From: Pectobacterium wasabiae CFBP 3304 | Lineage (GTDB): Bacteria; Pseudomonadota; Gammaproteobacteria; Enterobacterales; Enterobacteriaceae | Length of the DNA: 64,000 nt | Assembly (NCBI RefSeq): GCF_001742185.1 | Contig: NZ_CP015750.1 | Coordinates: 3,720,001-3,784,000, forward strand | Direction: 5' to 3' | Shown: positions 39,429 through 49,387 of the stretch, one piece after another | Position numbering within the stretch: position 1 is the stretch's first letter | Layout of the letters: every line of letters starts with the position of its first letter | Position numbers and translations under genes: made by a program | The notes under the pieces: generated by a model | What the model saw: only the letters and a program-made list of their open reading frames with translations | What the model was told of the DNA's origin: nothing | The model's database searches: none

Positions 39429-39504
39429 TTTTGGTGATGGGCAATGAAAATCACTCTCAATCACAGCCCATAAACGAGGGGGGGAAACGGTAAAGAGTAC
39501 GCGC

Positions 39505-40404
39505 TTATGAGGTAAAGAACGCCATCAATATCGGTGCGGCGAGACTTAATAAGAAACCGTGTACGATGGCCGCCGGCACAATATCGACACCCGCGCCGCG
39601 CTGTAAAACGGGCAGGGTGAAATCCATCGATGTCGCGCCGCAAAGGCCTAATGCACATGAGCGATTGTGCTGTGCCAACGCTGGAATCAGCATAATCGCC
39701 AGCAGCTCGCGGGTCAGATCGTTGAAAAATGCCGTACTACCGATGACGGGCCCAAGAGCGTCGGTCAGCAGAATGCCTGATAGCGAATACCACCCATAGC
39801 CGGATGCCATCGCCAGACCGGTTTTCAGCGGTAGCCCCAGAAGCCACGCGGCAAGCAGGCCGCCACCAAGTGCGCTGATACCGACGATGAGCGCAATGAC
39901 CAGCCCGCGACGGTTTAATACGATCTGGCGTAGCGTCATCCCGCTGTTACGCAGTTGAATACCGACCAGAAATAGCAGAAAAATCAGTGCATATTCGCTG
40001 CCTTGACTGGCGTAGGTGAACCCTGACCATTGTGTTAACCCTAGTAAGAATCCACCGAAGACGACGCCGCAGAGAGTGACCGATTCAAGAATCATATGCA
40101 GGCGGGAAAATGGAGCGACGGTTTTAAATTTACTGTGCCATACGCTACGTTTTTCCCACAGCCACAGCGCAATACCGTTTGCTGCGAGAATGCAAAATGC
40201 GAAGACGGCTGTGTAACGAAAAATCAGTAACAAATTGCTGCTGAGGTCTTCCAGAAAGGCCAGGCTCATGCCCATCAAAAACAGAATAATGTACACCATC
40301 CAACCCAGTAGTTGGTTAACCCACTGTAATGCTTTTTTGGCATGCAGCGGCACCAGATAGCCAATGATGAGCGGCAGTAAAATAATTAACAATCCTGAAT
40401 ACAT
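39505..40404 (-). CDS. lysO: L-lysine exporter LysO (YbjE)
   Basis: 299 aa inner membrane protein, E. coli length, with about eight helices. FLLFLVGIQLRNSGMTLRQIVLNRRG, SGYGWYSLSGILLTD and GLCGATSMDFTLPVLQR are the conserved LysO blocks. It exports lysine and confers resistance to thialysine; in E. coli it is activated by ArgP. The start matches E. coli (MYSGLL for MFSGLL); a GTG one codon earlier is possible. It is upstream of hcp on the same strand but 190 nt away with its own control region. Confidence 0.93.
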   Translation of the reverse strand: MYSGLLIILLPLIIGYLVPLHAKKALQWVNQLLGWMVYIILFLMGMSLAFLEDLSSNLLLIFRYTAVFAFCILAANGIALWLWEKRSVWHSKFKTVAPFSRLHMILESVTLCGVVFGGFLLGLTQWSGFTYASQGSEYALIFLLFLVGIQLRNSGMTLRQIVLNRRGLVIALIVGISALGGGLLAAWLLGLPLKTGLAMASGYGWYSLSGILLTDALGPVIGSTAFFNDLTRELLAIMLIPALAQHNRSCALGLCGATSMDFTLPVLQRGAGVDIVPAAIVHGFLLSLAAPILMAFFTS

Positions 40405-40637
40405 CACAGAATCGGTGTCCTTACGCGAAAAAAATGGTGTTAACCCGTATGTTAGCGTTGCCGGGGTTGCCGTCGTCAGACATGGGATTCATCGGCTACA
40501 CTTGGCGGGAAGGAATGCGATAATCTATTAAAATTAAACAAATTATCGGAGTGAGTAAAGCGCTGTTTGGCAGGATGTTCTATACAATGGCTATCCTGAC
40601 AGCAGAAAACCGCAGGCAGTCGCTACAGGAGAGAAGG

Positions 40638-42302
40638 ATGCATCTGGAAAGTATTGAAATCCTGGGATTTCGGGGAATCAATCGTCTGTCGCTGATACTG
40701 GACGAGAATAATGTGCTGATTGGCGAGAATGCCTGGGGGAAATCCAGCCTGCTGGATGCGCTTTCGCTGCTGCTGGCACCCACATTGCCGCTTTACCATT
40801 TTGATATGCAGGACTTTCACTTCACGCCGGGGGATGAAAACAGTCGGGAAAAACACCTTCAGGTTATTTTCACGTTTTGTGAAACCGCGCCCGGTCATCA
40901 TCTCTCTCCTCGTTATCGCTCGCTGAGCCCCGTTTGGGTGGAAGGCGATGCGTCGCTATATCGCGTTTTTTATCGGCTGGAGGGGGAGGTGGACGAAAGT
41001 CAGTCGGTCTTCACCTGGCGCAGCTTTCTGGATGCCGATGGGCACCCGATACCGCTAGATAATATTGATGAGCTGGCCAGAGAAATCATCCGCCTGCATC
41101 CGGTATTGCGGTTGCGCGATGCGCGTTTTATGCGGCGTCTGCGTTCTGGGACGTTGGCGGCGACGTTAGATAACAGCAATGAAAAGCTGGCTCAGCAGTT
41201 TGAGCAACTGATGCGAGAGTTGGTGCAAAACCCGCAGAAATTGACGGATAAAGAGTTGCGCCGAGGCTTGGTGGCGATGCGGCAACTGCTGGAGCACTAT
41301 TTTTCCGAGCAGAATGCGACGGGCAACGACCGGCGCCATCACCGCCATGCGCGAACACACAACGGTAAATCGTGGCGATCGCTGGACAACATTAACCGCC
41401 TGATTGCCGATCCCAATAGTCGCAGTCGCCGAATTATTCTGCTGGAGCTATTTTCCACGCTGTTACAGGCCAAAGGTTCCGTGGCGTTGGATCCGCACGC
41501 TCGTCCGCTCTTGCTGATTGAAGACCCGGAAACCCGTCTACACCCGATCATGCTGTCGGTCGCCTGGGGACTCCTGATGCAACTGCCGCTCCAAAAAGTC
41601 ACGACGACCAACTCTGGGGAGTTACTGTCGCTGGTGCCTATGGAGCAGGTGTGTCGTTTGGTGCGGGAATCTTCACGCGTTGCAACCTATCGCATTGGCC
41701 GTCAGGGAATGAGTGCTGAGGACAGTCGACGTATTGCTTTTCACATTCGTCTGAATCGACCAGCTTCGCTTTTCGCTCGTTGCTGGCTGTTGGTGGAAGG
41801 GGAGACAGAAGTCTGGATGTTGAATGAACTGGCACGCCAGTGCGGTCATCATTTTGAGGCGGAAGGGGTGAAAGTGATTGAGTTTGCCCAGTCAGGCATC
41901 CGGCCATTGTTGAGATTCGCACACCGTATGGGAATTGAATGGCATGTGCTGGTCGATGGTGATGATGCCGGGAAAAAATATGCGGCGACGGCGAGAAGCC
42001 TGCTATCTGCGCAGAATGAGAGTGAACGCGATCATCTGACCGTCTTGCCCGCATCGGATATGGAGCACTACATGTACCGTGAGGGATTCAGTCAGGTTTA
42101 TCACCGCATCGCGCAATTGCCGGAGAAAGTACCGCTGTCGATGCATAAAATCATCATCAAGGCTATCCATCGTTCATCCAAGCCTGATTTGGCGATTGAA
42201 GTAGCGATGGAGGCGGCGGCCATGGGCAGCGATGCGATCCCTCCGCTCATTCGTAGCATGTTCTCTCGCGTGCTGTGGCTGGCCCGTGGGCGTGCGGATT
42301 AA
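40638..42302 (+). CDS. ybjD: OLD-family ATPase/TOPRIM nuclease-like protein YbjD
   Basis: 554 aa. An SMC/RecF-like ATPase starts MHLESIEILGFRGINRLSL with Walker A IGENAWGKSSLLDA near residues 29-42; a signature and Walker B follow, with LLLIEDPETRLHP. The C-terminal TOPRIM domain has LLVEGETEVW (about 384) and LVDGDDAGKKY (about 438), the acidic residues expected to bind metal. It is the chromosomal YbjD of enterobacteria (E. coli 552 aa), related to the phage P2 OLD nuclease; its role is unknown, DNA repair or phage defence being guesses. ATG 40638 has GGAG 6 nt upstream; a longer frame from 40551 is not supported. Confidence 0.92.
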   Translation: MHLESIEILGFRGINRLSLILDENNVLIGENAWGKSSLLDALSLLLAPTLPLYHFDMQDFHFTPGDENSREKHLQVIFTFCETAPGHHLSPRYRSLSPVWVEGDASLYRVFYRLEGEVDESQSVFTWRSFLDADGHPIPLDNIDELAREIIRLHPVLRLRDARFMRRLRSGTLAATLDNSNEKLAQQFEQLMRELVQNPQKLTDKELRRGLVAMRQLLEHYFSEQNATGNDRRHHRHARTHNGKSWRSLDNINRLIADPNSRSRRIILLELFSTLLQAKGSVALDPHARPLLLIEDPETRLHPIMLSVAWGLLMQLPLQKVTTTNSGELLSLVPMEQVCRLVRESSRVATYRIGRQGMSAEDSRRIAFHIRLNRPASLFARCWLLVEGETEVWMLNELARQCGHHFEAEGVKVIEFAQSGIRPLLRFAHRMGIEWHVLVDGDDAGKKYAATARSLLSAQNESERDHLTVLPASDMEHYMYREGFSQVYHRIAQLPEKVPLSMHKIIIKAIHRSSKPDLAIEVAMEAAAMGSDAIPPLIRSMFSRVLWLARGRAD

Positions 42303-42313
42303 TGTTGTGCCAT

Positions 42314-42347
42314 GATAAAAATGCCGTTCAGTATGTGAACGGCATTT
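42314..42347 (-). terminator. Terminator between ybjD and cspD
   Basis: AAATGCCGTTCA and TGAACGGCATTT form a perfect 12-bp stem with a 5-nt loop. On the minus strand the T run continues (TTTTTATC), so it terminates cspD; it may also act weakly on ybjD. Confidence 0.85.
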
Positions 42348-42416
42348 GTCGCATTATATTCGTTTTTACTGTTTAGCGTCGCGTATTCTGAGTAGAAGTG
42401 TAGGGTGTGGAAGGAA

Positions 42417-42638
42417 TCAGGATATGGCCTCGACGATTTGCGGGACGATCAGGCAAGCATGATTGCCTTTCGGCCCTTGATGTACGTCAAATCTGACAAC
42501 CTGTCCGGCTTTCAGCGTTCGGTAGCCATCCATCTGAATGGTTGAGTAGTGTGCGAAGATATCGTCACCGCCCCCTTCTGGACAGATAAAACCAAACCCT
42601 TTGGCATTATTGAACCATTTAACAGTACCTGTCTCCAT
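42417..42638 (-). CDS. cspD: Cold-shock-domain DNA replication inhibitor CspD
   Basis: 73 aa OB-fold protein. [19 protein letters not shown] carries RNP1 (KGFGFI) and [10 protein letters not shown] carries RNP2. It is almost identical to E. coli CspD, which is made in stationary phase, binds single-stranded DNA and blocks replication rather than acting in cold shock. It diverges from clpS, as in E. coli; CspD is degraded by Lon. Confidence 0.95.
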   Translation of the reverse strand: METGTVKWFNNAKGFGFICPEGGGDDIFAHYSTIQMDGYRTLKAGQVVRFDVHQGPKGNHACLIVPQIVEAIS

Positions 42639-42988
42639 GCATTGACATCCTTCGCAAGAGTGTTCTTTTTCAGTAAGGTGTGGTTATTTGGTTACTACGA
42701 ATACGAATTGATTAAAACCTCATCAATTCATCCGTACACTTTAGTGAAATCGATCCCGACGTCAAGCAATCTACCGTGTGGTGGGCGAGGGAGTTTGTCA
42801 AAATTTGATGCAGATAACGCTATTGCCGTACCCGCGATCGCGGGGCGTAATCAAGATATCGAGCGTTGGCCTTGAATTTTACTTTCCGGGAACCATTTAT
42901 TCCCTCAGGTGGTAAAATAAAAAGTAGACGTGCTACTGTAAATGTAGAAATACCCGTAATGTCGATCGTTTAAGGATCGAGATATCGA

Positions 42989-43039
42989 GGGAAACACGGC
43001 GCGAGGCATCGCTACGGGAGCCTCATCCCCGTGTTTCCC
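42989..43039. repeat. Two-tier hairpin GGGAAACACGG...CCGTGTTTCCC
   Basis: Outer arms 42989-42999 and 43029-43039 are perfect 11-bp complements; inner arms GAGGC (43003-43007) and GCCTC (43020-43024) add a second stem. A short CGATC/GATCG pair precedes it at 42963-42979. No T run follows on either strand, so this is not an ordinary terminator. Confidence 0.7.
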
Positions 43040-43073
43040 CCTAAAACCAGACTTAAATGGCCAGCATTAAGAG

Positions 43074-43133
43074 ATACCCGTCATCTTTCAAGTTGCAGGT
43101 GCTCGTTTCCTGCTTCTCGGATTTATTGGGAAT
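43074..43133 (+). repeat. Imperfect-palindromic intergenic repeat, copy 2
   Basis: Starts ATACCCGTCATCTTTCAAGT and ends CTCGGATTTATTGGGAATA. It is the plus-strand counterpart of 19160-19224. It ends 52 nt before the clpS start, so it is probably within or next to the clpS leader. Confidence 0.75.
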
Positions 43134-43185
43134 AAACAGACCAATGTCGTGAATCACGATATTCGTTACATGATGTGGATAGAGA

Positions 43186-43506
43186 ATGGGAAACAACAGC
43201 ACGTGGTCACAATCTGAGAACCTGACCGCTGATAAACAGAAAGAAAAATTGCAGCCGCCCTCCATGTATAACGTGGTGTTGAATAACGATGATTACACCC
43301 CGATGGAATTTGTTATTGACGTTCTGCAAAAGTTCTTTTCTTATGATATTGAACGTGCCACACAGCTTATGTTAACTGTGCATTATCAGGGTAAAGCAAT
43401 TTGTGGCGTATTCAGCGCTGAAGTGGCTGAGACCAAGGTCGTACAAGTCAATCGTTATGCCAGAGAAAACGAGCACCCGCTGCTCTGTACGCTGGAAAAA
43501 GCCTGA
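43186..43506 (+). CDS. clpS: ClpAP adaptor ClpS
   Basis: 106 aa, E. coli length. A flexible N-terminal extension (about 25 residues) precedes the folded domain [20 protein letters not shown], where NDDYTPMEF plus the later [11 protein letters not shown] form the pocket for N-degron side chains. It hands N-end-rule substrates to ClpA. clpA starts 29 nt after its stop. Start ATG 43186. Confidence 0.96.
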   Translation: MGNNSTWSQSENLTADKQKEKLQPPSMYNVVLNNDDYTPMEFVIDVLQKFFSYDIERATQLMLTVHYQGKAICGVFSAEVAETKVVQVNRYARENEHPLLCTLEKA

Positions 43507-43535
43507 AGTCAGGCGATTTATTGGGAGAGGTGCCT

Positions 43536-45809
43536 ATGCTCAATCAAGAACTGGAACTCAGTCTCAACATGGCTTTCGCCAGAGCGCGTGAGCACCGACA
43601 CGAGTTTATGACCGTGGAGCACCTGTTGCTGGCTCTGCTCAGTAATCCGGCCGCGCGTGAAGCGTTGGAGGCCTGTACGGTAGATTTAGCCGCACTGCGC
43701 CAGGAACTGGAAGCCTTCATTGAACAGACCACACCAACATTACCGCAGAGTGACGATGAGCGCGAAACTCAGCCGACGCTCAGCTTCCAGCGCGTATTGC
43801 AACGCGCCGTCTTTCATGTGCAGTCTTCTGGCCGCAGCGAAGTGTCTGGCGCCAACGTTCTGGTTGCCATTTTTAGCGAACAGGAATCTCAGGCCGCCTA
43901 CCTGCTGCGCAAGCATGACGTTAGCCGTCTGGATGTCGTGAACTTTATTTCTCACGGTACGCGTAAAGAAGAAACCGATCAGGCACCGAACCCTGAAAGT
44001 CCCGTCAATGAAGAACAGGCAGGAGGGGAAGATCGTATGGAAAACTTCACCACCAATCTGAATCAACTGGCTCGCGTTGGCGGTATCGATCCGCTCATTG
44101 GCCGGGAGAAAGAACTGGAGCGCACGATTCAGGTATTATGCCGCCGCCGTAAGAATAACCCGCTGCTGGTCGGCGAATCCGGCGTGGGTAAAACCGCGAT
44201 TGCAGAAGGGCTGGCCTGGCGTATTGTGCAAGGCGATGTACCGGAAGTGATGGCGGAATGCACCCTGTACTCACTGGACATCGGTGCGTTGCTGGCAGGC
44301 ACCAAATATCGCGGTGACTTTGAAAAACGGTTCAAGGCACTGTTGAAACAGTTGGAACAGGATAAAAACAGCATCCTGTTCATTGATGAAATCCACACAA
44401 TTATCGGTGCGGGTGCTGCGTCAGGTGGTCAGGTGGATGCCGCAAACCTGATTAAACCGCTGCTCTCCAGCGGCAGGATCCGCGTCATTGGATCCACCAC
44501 CTATCAGGAGTTCAGCAATATCTTTGAAAAGGATCGGGCGCTGGCGCGTCGTTTCCAAAAAATCGATATCACTGAACCCAGTGTGGAAGAAACCATACAA
44601 ATCATTAATGGTTTGAAGCCGAAGTATGAGGCTCACCATGATGTTCGTTATACCTCTAAAGCCGTTCGTGCTGCGGTAGAGCTGGCGGTGAAATATATCA
44701 ACGATCGTCATTTACCAGATAAAGCCATTGATGTGATTGATGAAGCTGGCGCGCGCAGTCGTTTGATGCCAGCCAGCAAACGTAAGAAAACGGTCAACGT
44801 GAGTGATATCGAATCGGTTGTCGCCCGTATCGCCCGCATTCCAGAAAAAACGGTTTCTGCCAGCGATCGTGATGTGCTGAAGAATCTCAGCGATCGCCTG
44901 AAAATGCTGGTGTTTGGACAGGATAAAGCGATTGAAGCGTTGTCTGAATCCATCAAGATGAGCCGTGCAGGGTTGGGTCAGGAGCGTAAGCCGGTAGGGT
45001 CCTTCCTATTCGCTGGCCCTACGGGTGTCGGTAAGACGGAAGTGACGCTGCAACTGGCGAAGGCGCTGGATATCGAGTTATTGCGTTTTGATATGTCCGA
45101 ATACATGGAGCGTCATACCGTCAGCCGCTTGATTGGTGCGCCTCCAGGCTATGTTGGCTACGATCAGGGCGGCCTGCTGACGGATGCTGTTATTAAGCAT
45201 CCTCATGCGGTACTGCTGCTGGATGAGATCGAAAAAGCGCACCCTGACGTCTTTAACCTGCTGTTGCAGGTGATGGATAACGGTACGCTGACGGATAACA
45301 ATGGTCGCAAAGCGGATTTCCGCAATGTCATTGTTGTTATGACTACCAATGCGGGCGTGCGGGAAACACAGCGTAAATCCATCGGTATCATCCATCAGGA
45401 CAACAGTACGGATGCGATGGAAGAGATCAAGAAGGTGTTTACGCCTGAATTCCGTAACCGTCTGGATGGCATTATCTGGTTCAACCACCTATCTACCGAC
45501 GTTATCCAGCAGGTTGTCGATAAATTTATCGTTGAACTTCAGGCGCAGTTGGATGCGAAAGGCGTATCGCTGGAAGTCAGTGATGAAGCACGCGATTGGC
45601 TGGCAGAAAAAGGCTATGACAAAGCGATGGGGGCCCGACCTATGGCGCGCGTAATGCAGGAAAGCCTCAAGAAACCGCTGGCTAACGAGCTGCTGTTTGG
45701 TTCGCTGGTGGATGGGGGGTCTGTCACGGTGGAACTGGATAAAGAGGCGCAACAGCTCACGTATGGCTTCCAGAGTGCGCAGAAGCGTAAAGCGGAAAGC
45801 GTTAATTAA
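43536..45809 (+). CDS. clpA: ATP-dependent Clp protease ATP-binding subunit ClpA
   Basis: 757 aa Hsp100 unfoldase. The N-domain (about 1-145) binds ClpS. AAA-1 has Walker A GESGVGKTA near residue 215 and Walker B ILFIDEIHTI; AAA-2 has GPTGVGKTE near residue 497 and VLLLDEIEKAHPD. An IGL loop for ClpP docking is present as IGIIHQ. It feeds proteins into ClpP. ATG 43536 has GAGAGG upstream; five extra codons upstream in frame are not supported. A strong terminator follows. The tRNA-Ser gene found near here in E. coli is not in this gap. Confidence 0.97.
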   Translation: MLNQELELSLNMAFARAREHRHEFMTVEHLLLALLSNPAAREALEACTVDLAALRQELEAFIEQTTPTLPQSDDERETQPTLSFQRVLQRAVFHVQSSGRSEVSGANVLVAIFSEQESQAAYLLRKHDVSRLDVVNFISHGTRKEETDQAPNPESPVNEEQAGGEDRMENFTTNLNQLARVGGIDPLIGREKELERTIQVLCRRRKNNPLLVGESGVGKTAIAEGLAWRIVQGDVPEVMAECTLYSLDIGALLAGTKYRGDFEKRFKALLKQLEQDKNSILFIDEIHTIIGAGAASGGQVDAANLIKPLLSSGRIRVIGSTTYQEFSNIFEKDRALARRFQKIDITEPSVEETIQIINGLKPKYEAHHDVRYTSKAVRAAVELAVKYINDRHLPDKAIDVIDEAGARSRLMPASKRKKTVNVSDIESVVARIARIPEKTVSASDRDVLKNLSDRLKMLVFGQDKAIEALSESIKMSRAGLGQERKPVGSFLFAGPTGVGKTEVTLQLAKALDIELLRFDMSEYMERHTVSRLIGAPPGYVGYDQGGLLTDAVIKHPHAVLLLDEIEKAHPDVFNLLLQVMDNGTLTDNNGRKADFRNVIVVMTTNAGVRETQRKSIGIIHQDNSTDAMEEIKKVFTPEFRNRLDGIIWFNHLSTDVIQQVVDKFIVELQAQLDAKGVSLEVSDEARDWLAEKGYDKAMGARPMARVMQESLKKPLANELLFGSLVDGGSVTVELDKEAQQLTYGFQSAQKRKAESVN

Positions 45810-45831
45810 TTGATACTGCGTATTGCCTAAG

Positions 45832-45856
45832 AGGGATGCTGATGCATCCCTTTTTT
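45832..45856 (+). terminator. Terminator of clpSA
   Basis: AGGGATGC and GCATCCCT form a perfect 8-bp stem around TGAT, followed by TTTTTA. Confidence 0.9.
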
Positions 45857-45934
45857 ATTGGTGCGCCGACTACGTTAATGTTCATTGTTAATGGGATACA
45901 GAGGACAACACACCTATCTATAGGTCGCTTCTGG

Positions 45935-46315
45935 CTAGGAGATGTTACTTGTGTCCGTCGCGCAGACTCTCAATCGATGCCCATCAGGATCTATGGCAAC
46001 AAAGGTATAACCGAAATCAAGATTTATTGGCTCCAGTTCAAATTTGACGCCTAATTCTTTCCATTCCTGATATATCGTGTCCACATCACTTGGGGTGACA
46101 TCGGACAGGCAAATTTCAAACCCACCAAATTGAGCTTGAGGTTTTGGATCAATTCCTGATTTAGACTGAATGCCTAAAATAAACTCGGAGGCGAGAGGAA
46201 AAACAGAAAATTCCTCATAGGTTTCTAACGGTTCTAATTTTAATATTTTTTTATAAAATTCAGTGCTTAATGAAACATCTTCAACATAAATGATTAAGCT
46301 ATTTGGTTTAAACAT
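45935..46315 (-). CDS. VOC (glyoxalase/bleomycin-resistance) family protein
   Basis: 126 aa with the paired beta-alpha-beta-beta-beta modules of the vicinal oxygen chelate fold. SLIIYVEDVSLSTEFYKKIL opens the first module and FVAIDPDGHRLRVC closes the second; the latter holds a likely metal-ligand region but the usual Glu is not evident. The substrate is unknown; relatives include glyoxalase I-like and antibiotic-binding proteins. Its codons and flanks are more A+T rich than its neighbours, and E. coli has no such gene between clpA and infA, so recent acquisition is plausible. It runs toward clpA, opposite to it. Confidence 0.75.
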   Translation of the reverse strand: MFKPNSLIIYVEDVSLSTEFYKKILKLEPLETYEEFSVFPLASEFILGIQSKSGIDPKPQAQFGGFEICLSDVTPSDVDTIYQEWKELGVKFELEPINLDFGYTFVAIDPDGHRLRVCATDTSNIS

Positions 46316-46487
46316 GTCACGTCCTTATATGAGCATCTCATCAATTATATCTTTAATTTATATCCACATGAACTATACGCCAATTATCTTTAAAAAAGAG
46401 ATGATTTTATTTGGTGCGATCGTTCAATCAGGATTGAAAGTCGATGAGCAGGATGATGCTAGGGTGAAAGTAGGGACGGGGAGTATC

Positions 46488-46523
46488 AAAAAAACAAAAG
46501 CCCTTGCCATAAAGGAAAGGGCT
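46488..46523 (-). terminator. Terminator of infA
   Basis: AGCCCTT and AAGGGCT form the stem; the minus strand continues TTTGTTTTTTTGATAC. It lies 54 nt after the infA stop. Confidence 0.85.
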
Positions 46524-46576
46524 GGAGAAGGAGTCACATCCTCATATATCGCCGTTATCAGCGATGAGCTAACCGG

Positions 46577-46813
<237 letters not shown>

Positions 46814-46911
46814 CTACCTTTATTTTTTAACCGCAAGATAATGCCGAAAAACCGACATTATGTAAAGAAGCGTTCACGTTTGGAGCGTTATTTACCCGGT
46901 TTCCTTTATCG

Positions 46912-47613
46912 CTATGTCGGTTCGGTGAGCTGTTGTGGTAACCAACAACCGTCATCAACAGCGATATCCTGCCATTGGGAAAGCTGCTGCAGAAAGCGAT
47001 CTCGGGAAATTTCATTCACGCCCAGCGAGGCTGTGTGAGAATTTAACACCTGACAGTCAATCAACTGGCCGCCATGATGAACAAAATGCTGCTGAAACGC
47101 CAGCAACGCATATTTTGAGGCGTTATCCATACGGCTGAACATTGATTCACCGCAAAATAATCGCCCTTGTTCAATGCCATATAACCCACCAACCAGTGCG
47201 CCATTGTGCCACACTTCGACGGAATGTGCTTTCCCAACCTGATGAAGCTGGCGATAAGCTGAAATTATGTCCGGCGTAATCCAGGTTCCGTCATGGTGTT
47301 CGTGCGCACACGCGTGAATGACATCATCAAATGCCTGATTCAGCGTGGCGATAAAAGTATGGCGCTTCAGAAATTTTTTCATACTACGGCTGAGATGGAA
47401 TTCGCCGGGAAACAGGACTGCGCGCGGATTCGGAGACCACCATAAGATCGGTTCACCGGGGGAGAACCAGGGAAAAATTCCCTGTCGGTAAGCCGCGTTT
47501 AACCGGGCAACGGAGAGATCGCCGCCAACGGCCAGCAGGCCATTGGGGTCATCCAGCGCATGATTCGGGTCAGGAAACTGAAGCGAGTGAGACGATAGCT
47601 GATATAGGCGCAT
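46912..47613 (-). CDS. aat: Leucyl/phenylalanyl-tRNA-protein transferase
   Basis: 233 aa. It transfers Leu or Phe from tRNA to N-terminal Lys or Arg of proteins, producing N-degrons read by ClpS, whose gene lies 3.5 kb away. [45 protein letters not shown] and [16 protein letters not shown] are the conserved blocks. The start at 47613 (MRLYQL) matches E. coli; a TTG three codons upstream is possible and no Shine-Dalgarno is clear for either. It is 34 nt after cydC and may be cotranscribed. Confidence 0.95.
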   Translation of the reverse strand: MRLYQLSSHSLQFPDPNHALDDPNGLLAVGGDLSVARLNAAYRQGIFPWFSPGEPILWWSPNPRAVLFPGEFHLSRSMKKFLKRHTFIATLNQAFDDVIHACAHEHHDGTWITPDIISAYRQLHQVGKAHSVEVWHNGALVGGLYGIEQGRLFCGESMFSRMDNASKYALLAFQQHFVHHGGQLIDCQVLNSHTASLGVNEISRDRFLQQLSQWQDIAVDDGCWLPQQLTEPT

Positions 47614-47647
47614 ATTTTTCAAACGTTGTATTGCAACGGCGTTTGCC

Positions 47648-49387
47648 TTAAACGTGTTGGCGGAATTGCCAATAACGACCTTGTTGTGCCATCAAAGCCT
47701 GATGGCTGCCCTGTTCGATCACGTTACCATCGTCCAGAATACAGATGCGATCCATTGATTCTAAACCGTATAACCGGTGAGTGATGACAATTAAGGTTTT
47801 ATCGGCACAGTGTTGGCGGAGTAACAGCAGGATACGTTTTTCGGTTTCGGCGTCCAGCCCCTCGGTGGGTTCATCTAACAGAACTAATGGCGCGTCATGT
47901 AATAATGCACGCGCTAAGGCGATGCGACGTTGTTCGCCACCGGAGAGTTGACGGCCGCCTTCTCCCAGCCAGGCATTCAGCCCTTCGTTTTCTAGCAGTT
48001 TTTCCAACCCTACCTGTTGTAATACCTCGTTCAGTTTTTCGTCCTGTGCCGTCGGTGCAGCCAGTAACAGATTATCACGTAGCGTTGCGCTGAAAATGTG
48101 CACACGCTGCGGCACCACACTCATCATGGCGCGGAGATCGTCTTCCCGCCAATTGGCAAGCGGGTGCCCATTGAGCGTAATGTCCCCGTATTCACAATTC
48201 CATGCCCGAGTCAGCAATTGTAATAACGTCGATTTCCCGCATCCGGTGCGCCCCAGCAGTGCCAGATGCTCGCCTGCCTGAATAGAGAGCGTGATATTTT
48301 GCAGCACGGGCTGTGGCTGACCGGGATAAGTGAAGTTGACATGTGAGAGTTCAAGTAAAGCTGTGCGTGAAGTTTCTGGGCCACGCGTTGGGAACGTGAC
48401 GTCAACAGGCTGACGAATGATTTGATCGACCCTTGCGGCGGAAGCAATGACTTGTCCCATATGCTGGAAGGCCACTGTGACCGGTGCCAGTGCTTCGAAG
48501 GCGGCAAGTGACGCGAACACGAACAGGGCGATTAACGCACCGGGCTGTGTGTTACCGCCAACACCATCGGCGGCAAGCCATAGAATCAGCGTAACGGTCA
48601 GCCCACTGCATAAAATCATCACCGCCTGAGACAGACCGGTAAGGTTGGCCTGCTGGCGCTGGCGACGCAGCCAGTTAATTTCTACCAGTGCCAACTGTTG
48701 ACGGACACGGTCGAGTGCGCCGAAAACGGTTAACTCCGCTTGACCTTGCAGCCAGGTCGTTAGCAGCAGGCGGTATTGCGCGCGCAGTGCGGTCAAATCC
48801 TGCCCGATGCCGTTACCTGCCCGATAAAACACAATCGGCAGGCAGAGCAAGAGCACCAGCATGATGGCACCAAGCGTCAGAGCTAATGTGGCATCAATGA
48901 AACTCAGACCGTAACAGACGATGAGAATGACGGCAAAAGCGCTGACAATAGGCGAAATAACGCGAAGGTAGAGGTGGTCAAGTGTATCAACGTCTGCCAC
49001 AAGTCGGTTTAGCAGTTCAGCCTGACGAAACTGTGCCAGCCCACCCGGAGAGAGCGGCAGAATACGAGAAAAGGTGAAAACACGCAGACGCAGCAGAACA
49101 CGAAATGTCGCATCGTGGCTGACGACTCTTTCTCCATAACGTCCTGCGGTACGTGCGATAGCGGCACCCCGCACGCCTGCAGCGGGTAGCATGTAGTTAA
49201 AGGTGAGTAGCCCGACGATCCCTGCCAGTGCGGCTCCAGCGAGAAACCAGCCGGATAGGGCGAGCAGGCCGATGCTGGCCAGCAATGTGGCGATTGCCAG
49301 CACCACACCCAGACTTAAGCGCCAAATATGCTGACGATAAAGTGCCAGAAATGGTTTTAATACTCGCATCGTTTTTATCTGAGCCAT
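47648..49387 (-). CDS. cydC: Glutathione/L-cysteine exporter, subunit CydC
   Basis: 579 aa half-transporter of the heterodimeric ABC exporter CydDC, which delivers cysteine and glutathione to the periplasm and is needed for cytochrome bd assembly. Six membrane helices (about 20-310) precede the ABC domain with Walker [11 protein letters not shown], signature LSGGEQRR, Walker [13 protein letters not shown]. The ATG at 49387 shares a base with the cydD stop (TAATG) and has AGGGGG upstream; compared with E. coli it adds six residues. A longer frame toward 49495 lies inside cydD and is not used. Confidence 0.94.
   Translation of the reverse strand: MAQIKTMRVLKPFLALYRQHIWRLSLGVVLAIATLLASIGLLALSGWFLAGAALAGIVGLLTFNYMLPAAGVRGAAIARTAGRYGERVVSHDATFRVLLRLRVFTFSRILPLSPGGLAQFRQAELLNRLVADVDTLDHLYLRVISPIVSAFAVILIVCYGLSFIDATLALTLGAIMLVLLLCLPIVFYRAGNGIGQDLTALRAQYRLLLTTWLQGQAELTVFGALDRVRQQLALVEINWLRRQRQQANLTGLSQAVMILCSGLTVTLILWLAADGVGGNTQPGALIALFVFASLAAFEALAPVTVAFQHMGQVIASAARVDQIIRQPVDVTFPTRGPETSRTALLELSHVNFTYPGQPQPVLQNITLSIQAGEHLALLGRTGCGKSTLLQLLTRAWNCEYGDITLNGHPLANWREDDLRAMMSVVPQRVHIFSATLRDNLLLAAPTAQDEKLNEVLQQVGLEKLLENEGLNAWLGEGGRQLSGGEQRRIALARALLHDAPLVLLDEPTEGLDAETEKRILLLLRQHCADKTLIVITHRLYGLESMDRICILDDGNVIEQGSHQALMAQQGRYWQFRQHV

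Larger units (their letters stand above)
42639..43185. other. 547-bp cspD-clpS divergent intergenic region
   Basis: Holds the cspD promoter at the left, a long hairpin at 42989-43039 and a copy of the intergenic repeat at 43074-43133 close to clpS. Between 42700 and 42900 no motif stands out. Confidence 0.6.

Noticed and set aside
45852..46576. tRNA-Ser gene expected from E. coli between clpA and infA
   Set aside because: No cloverleaf-like sequence with a T-loop and acceptor stem could be found in the interval.
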